Source: DASRVA01 sp050732935
Lineage (GTDB): Bacteria > Gemmatimonadota > Gemmatimonadetes > JACCXV01 > JAHWKZ01
Reading direction: 5' to 3'
Length of the DNA: 22,615 nt
Assembly: GCA_050732935.1 (NCBI GenBank)
Contig: JBOHRW010000205.1
Coordinates: 1-22,615 of the forward strand
Shown here piece after piece: positions 21,629-22,615 of the stretch. The number at the start of each line of letters is the position of its first letter. Position 1 is the stretch's first letter. Below the pieces are notes generated by a model. That model did no database searches, was not told where the DNA came from, and was given only the letters and a program-made list of their open reading frames with translations. The position numbers and the translations under genes were made by a program.

Positions 21629-22615
21629 ATGAAGATCGAAGTCAAGTTTGCCCTCTACGGCTTCAGCGCAGCGGCTTCTCTTGTGGCTGGCGTCACGTCA
21701 TGCGCCGACCAGCCGACCGAGCCACCGGATCGGACGCCGGCAGGACTTCGCCCCAGCGTCATCCAGGTCCCGGAGGAGGAGATCCTGGGCGGCGTCTACA
21801 GCAACACCCGGCCGGTCACGCCCCTGCAGGTGGAGGGTTGGACGGCACGGCTGGAGGCGATCGACGAGGGAGCGTGCATCTTTCGCGCCGGCAGCCCGTC
21901 GCAGTGCCTCACCTCCGGCTCCTCGACCACCATGCCGGTCATGGCCGAGGGCAGCCGTCCCGGCAAGATCACGGAGGTCATGTGGGGCTGGTTCGACAAC
22001 ATGGATACCGACAACAACCCGTGCGATCCGAACAACAGCGACACCGCCGAATGGCACGACCTGGACCAGAACGACGTGCGGGATGACGGCGATGAGGAGC
22101 TCCACTGCATCCGGCCGGGTCGCTATCGGATCGACGTCCTCGATGGCGGGGTGGTCAAGCGTACGCGGATCGTGGACCACGTGCGAACGACCTCGTCGAC
22201 GCTCAACGGGAAGGTGATCGAGGAGCCGGGGCAGAGTCAGGCCAACGACACCTTTCTGCACACCGAGCTGACGTCTTCGGTCTCGGTCTCGAACAACGTC
22301 CTGGCGATCGACAACCCGCAGACGGAGGAGACGTTCGCCCCCAGCGACACGGTGGTGCTGACGAACGTCCGGGTACGTTTCGACTCGCGCGCCACGACGA
22401 GCTGGGACGGCGACCCGCGCGGCCCGCTCATGAACCGGGTGTACTTCGATCGGGTGGGTGACCCCGGTGATCGCACCGGCTACTGGAACCCCGATCTCGT
22501 GATCCGGACGCACCCTTATGAGGATACTGGCTCCTTCAAGACCAGGGCCGAGATCGCGACGCCGAAGGATCCCACCGGCGACACCAACCGGCTGTCGCCC
22601 GAGCGGACGATCATC
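21629..22615 (+). CDS. Predicted surface lipoprotein with acidic Asp/Asn-rich segment (3' truncated)
   Basis: The frame is open from the ATG at 21629 to the window end (329 codons, no stop). GGGAGG lies five bases before the ATG. The N-terminus is a lipoprotein signal ending VAGVTSC (Cys25, good lipobox V-T-S-C), then a Pro-rich linker. Residues about 123-157 are very acidic and Asn-rich (DNMDTDNNPCDPNNSDTAEW and the following DLDQNDVRDDGDEE), resembling calcium-binding loops of thrombospondin type 3 or dockerin-like repeats. Four Cys (83, 93, 132, 160) may form two disulfides. The remaining part is beta-rich (TVVLTNVRVRFDSRATTSWD) and not recognised. Function is unknown; a calcium-stabilised exported protein is my inference. 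It has its own promoter and a long leader. Confidence 0.8.
   Translation, partial: MKIEVKFALYGFSAAASLVAGVTSCADQPTEPPDRTPAGLRPSVIQVPEEEILGGVYSNTRPVTPLQVEGWTARLEAIDEGACIFRAGSPSQCLTSGSSTTMPVMAEGSRPGKITEVMWGWFDNMDTDNNPCDPNNSDTAEWHDLDQNDVRDDGDEELHCIRPGRYRIDVLDGGVVKRTRIVDHVRTTSSTLNGKVIEEPGQSQANDTFLHTELTSSVSVSNNVLAIDNPQTEETFAPSDTVVLTNVRVRFDSRATTSWDGDPRGPLMNRVYFDRVGDPGDRTGYWNPDLVIRTHPYEDTGSFKTRAEIATPKDPTGDTNRLSPERTII

Noticed and set aside
21361..21645. Minus-strand open frame of 94 codons in the divergent intergenic space
   Set aside because: It overlaps the predicted promoter and the start of the plus-strand lipoprotein, has no domain or ribosome-binding site, and its product is basic and low-complexity.
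1..22615. tRNA or rRNA genes, CRISPR arrays, insertion sequences, attachment sites
   Set aside because: Looked for conserved tRNA arms, regularly spaced repeats, transposase motifs and long direct repeats; none was found by reading. A covariance-model and repeat search would be needed to exclude short or unusual RNAs.

Overview
The window is a GC-rich (roughly two-thirds G+C by eye), densely packed bacterial chromosome segment. The protein set suggests a Gram-negative, envelope-rich bacterium: several predicted lipoproteins, a SPOR-domain protein, a GlmU-like protein of the type common in Bacteroidetes and Gemmatimonadota, a sensor kinase with an A-H-Q-L-G-T-P H-box, a DUF948/YtxH pair and GatCAB. 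My best guess is a Gemmatimonadota-like organism, but this is inference from gene content; no rRNA or other phylogenetic marker was compared. I see no tRNA, rRNA, CRISPR array, insertion sequence or phage gene.

Layout. 1-149 (+) is the 3' end of a methylmalonyl-CoA epimerase-like gene, convergent with a small SET-domain protein (155-544, -). A secreted S8 serine protease (626-2107, -) follows, with a sigma70-type promoter just downstream of clpB (2291-4957, -). A plus-strand cluster, starting at a TATAAT box near 5115, carries a DUF948-like membrane protein, a YtxH-like protein and a secreted Zn-dependent phospholipase C-like protein (5162-7092). It converges with gatC-gatA-gatB (10357 down to 7153). 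Upstream lies a secreted protein with a carboxypeptidase-regulatory-like domain and its own promoter (10471-11211).

From 21364 down to 11398 everything is on the minus strand in close or overlapping order: MntA-like nucleotidyltransferase, very short HepT-like HEPN protein, manC, SPOR lipoprotein, GlmU-like nucleotidyltransferase/acyltransferase, GDP-deoxyhexose reductase-like SDR, small lipoprotein, serS, sensor histidine kinase, pcrA. Many junctions are 4-base stop/start overlaps (TTGA, ATGA, GTGA), which also fix several start codons. ManC, the GlmU-like protein and the SDR point to nucleotide-sugar synthesis for an envelope polysaccharide. SerS, the kinase and PcrA look like passengers in the same transcription direction.

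Divergently from 21629 (+), a lipoprotein with an acidic, Asn/Asp-rich segment runs off the window end. It is preceded by a TTGACA-N17-TACAGT promoter and a roughly 165-nt leader with hairpins.

The most unusual item is the MNT/HEPN module (20698-21364). The HepT-like protein keeps the R-X4-H-X-Y motif in only 75 residues. The MntA-like partner keeps GSX10DXD but has Asn/Ala where a third acidic residue is expected. The toxin gene's stop overlaps the likely manC start. No stretch longer than 300 bases lacks a gene; the longest intergenic spaces are 21365-21628, 4958-5161, 11212-11397 and 2108-2290.
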